Source: Bryobacterales bacterium
Lineage (GTDB): Bacteria > Acidobacteriota > Terriglobia > Bryobacterales > Bryobacteraceae
Length of the DNA stretch: 7,214 bases
Assembly: GCA_003142355.1 (NCBI GenBank)
Contig: PLMF01000042.1
Span: 29,660 to 36,873 of the forward strand
Direction of reading: 5' to 3'
Position numbers and translations under genes: made by a program. This document shows, piece after piece, positions 6,274 to 7,214 of the stretch. Below the pieces are notes generated by a model that searched no databases, was not told the origin of the DNA, and was given only the letters and a program-made list of their open reading frames with translations. Numbering within the stretch: position 1 is the first letter of the stretch; every line of letters starts with the position of its first letter.

Positions 6274-7214
6274 TTGGCTCCTCGATGGCCCATGGGAATT
6301 CGAACCAGCACCCACGCCACCGCCGCAAACCCCGCCAGCGACAGCCATCCGCCCAGAGCCGGATAGAACCTGAATTCGTCGGCGCCGGTCAGCAGCCTGG
6401 TGAACGAGCTGATGCCAGACAAAAACGTCACCGCCAGCAGGATGCCCACAATGGCTTCACCCGCGATCAGCCCGGATGCCAGCAGCACGCCCTTCTCCTC
6501 GATTTTGGCGCGTAACTCCGGCGCCCGCCGCGCGGTGATCCGGTCCGCCAGCCACTTCAGGATGCCGCCCACGAAGATCGCGGAAACCGTGTCGAACGGC
6601 AGGTACATGCCCACCGCGACCAGCATGGGGGAACGCGCGCCGCACATAATCAGCGCGATCCCGAAAGCCGCGCCGATGCCGATCAGCCCCCATGCCATCT
6701 GCCCGCCCACGATCCCCTTGGCCAATTGCGCCATCAGGCCGGCCTGCGGCGCCGGGAGCGCTCGCCCGCCGATGCCGCCGGTGGCGAGGTTGGCCTCGTG
6801 CAGCGCCACAATGGGGAACATCAGAAACAGCGAGAGCAGAATGACGGATACGATCTCCACCACCTGCATCTTCCAGGGCGTGCCGCCGAGCAAGTGGCCG
6901 GCCTTCAGATCTTGAATCAGCGACCCGGACACCGAGCATGCGCATGCCACCACGCTGGCCACCCCCAGCACCGCCGCCACGCCGCTCATCCCCTTGGCGC
7001 CGATGGCCAGCATCACCAGCGCGGAGAGCACCAGCGCCGACAGCGTCAGCCCCGAGAGCGGCTGGTTCGAGCTGCCCACCAGCCCCACCAGGTATCCACC
7101 CACGGCGGAAAGCAGGAAACCCGCCACCGTCATGATGGCGGCGGCAATAATGGCCGCCAGCCAGCTCCCCGTGAACATGTAGTAGATGATGGTGACCGCC
7201 ACCACCAGCACCGC
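6270..7214 (-). CDS. OPT-family transporter, C-terminal half (5' end outside window)
   Basis: The frame is open to the window edge and 314 residues are visible; full OPT proteins are usually about 600-700, so roughly half is missing. About eight membrane segments can be drawn in the visible part. Family landmarks, numbered from the first visible codon: GSSNQPLSGLTLSAL (48-62), corresponding to the conserved NPxSG region; SLIQDLKAGHLLGGTPWKMQ (98-117); GMYLPFDTVSAIFVGGILKW (202-221); and SGLIAGEAIVGILLA (247-261). OPT proteins use the proton gradient to import oligopeptides, or in some branches metal-chelates such as siderophores. The branch here is the bacterial, YSL-like or oligopeptide type and cannot be settled from half the protein. 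The gene ends in TGA overlapping the start of the M28 peptidase by ATGA, which favours a role in peptide use. GTG at 7211 is internal, not the start. Confidence 0.9.
   Translation of the reverse strand, partial: AVLVVAVTIIYYMFTGSWLAAIIAAAIMTVAGFLLSAVGGYLVGLVGSSNQPLSGLTLSALVLSALVMLAIGAKGMSGVAAVLGVASVVACACSVSGSLIQDLKAGHLLGGTPWKMQVVEIVSVILLSLFLMFPIVALHEANLATGGIGGRALPAPQAGLMAQLAKGIVGGQMAWGLIGIGAAFGIALIMCGARSPMLVAVGMYLPFDTVSAIFVGGILKWLADRITARRAPELRAKIEEKGVLLASGLIAGEAIVGILLAVTFLSGISSFTRLLTGADEFRFYPALGGWLSLAGFAAVAWVLVRIPMGHRGAK
6278..6283 (-). promoter_or_regulatory. Ribosome binding site for the peptidase, inside the transporter gene
   Basis: On the minus strand GAGGAG precedes ATG 6273 by 4 bases. 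It lies within the last codons of the transporter (CGA GGA GCC AAA TGA), so reinitiation after the transporter stop is likely. It decides the peptidase start against the in-frame ATG far upstream at 6348. Confidence 0.7.

Noticed and set aside
6274..6348. 25-codon N-terminal extension of the peptidase from ATG 6348
   Set aside because: The extension would bury the signal peptide, has no ribosome site and lies fully inside the transporter gene; ATG 6273 has GAGGAG and the ATGA overlap.

Overview
The window is GC-rich bacterial chromosomal DNA, densely packed, with genes on both strands. A hybrid sensor kinase fused to a periplasmic binding domain, an OPT-type transporter next to an M28 peptidase, and a zinc-ribbon membrane protein together suggest a soil-type Gram-negative. 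An Acidobacteriota (Bryobacterales/Solibacter-like) origin is my best guess, from the style of the hypothetical proteins rather than from any marker gene. No rRNA, tRNA, CRISPR array, transposase or phage gene is visible.

Layout. Positions 1-312 (+) hold the 3' end of a beta-rich protein I cannot name. Facing it across 9 bases is a minus-strand pair: a large hybrid histidine kinase (742-3258) followed 39 bases later by an Hsp15-like S4 RNA-binding protein (322-702). Upstream of the kinase lies the only sizeable non-coding stretch, 3259-3825. It holds a chain of tiny overlapping upstream reading frames leading into the kinase start, a C-rich degenerate block that may be a gene remnant, and a perfect TATAAT box for the next genes. 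Then come two plus-strand genes: a short membrane-anchored zinc-ribbon protein with a TTG start (3826-4266) and a beta-hydroxyacid-dehydrogenase-family reductase (4290-5165). From the right edge a minus-strand unit enters: the C-terminal half of an OPT-family transporter (6270-7214), overlapping by ATGA the start of a secreted M28 zinc peptidase (5176-6273).

How they may work together. The OPT/M28 pair is the clearest functional unit: an exported peptidase and a probable peptide (or metal-chelate) importer made in coupled fashion. The kinase has an amino-acid-binding type of sensor domain and two intact receiver domains, but no HPt domain, and no separate response regulator is encoded here, so its partner must lie elsewhere. 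The reductase and the peptidase converge with only 10 bases between their stops, and both stop codons form the stem of a terminator-like hairpin. I see no convincing new multi-gene system. The most unusual things are regulatory-scale features: the shared-stop terminator, the stacked upstream ATGA overlaps before the kinase, and the ribosome-binding site in a hairpin loop at 4266-4282.
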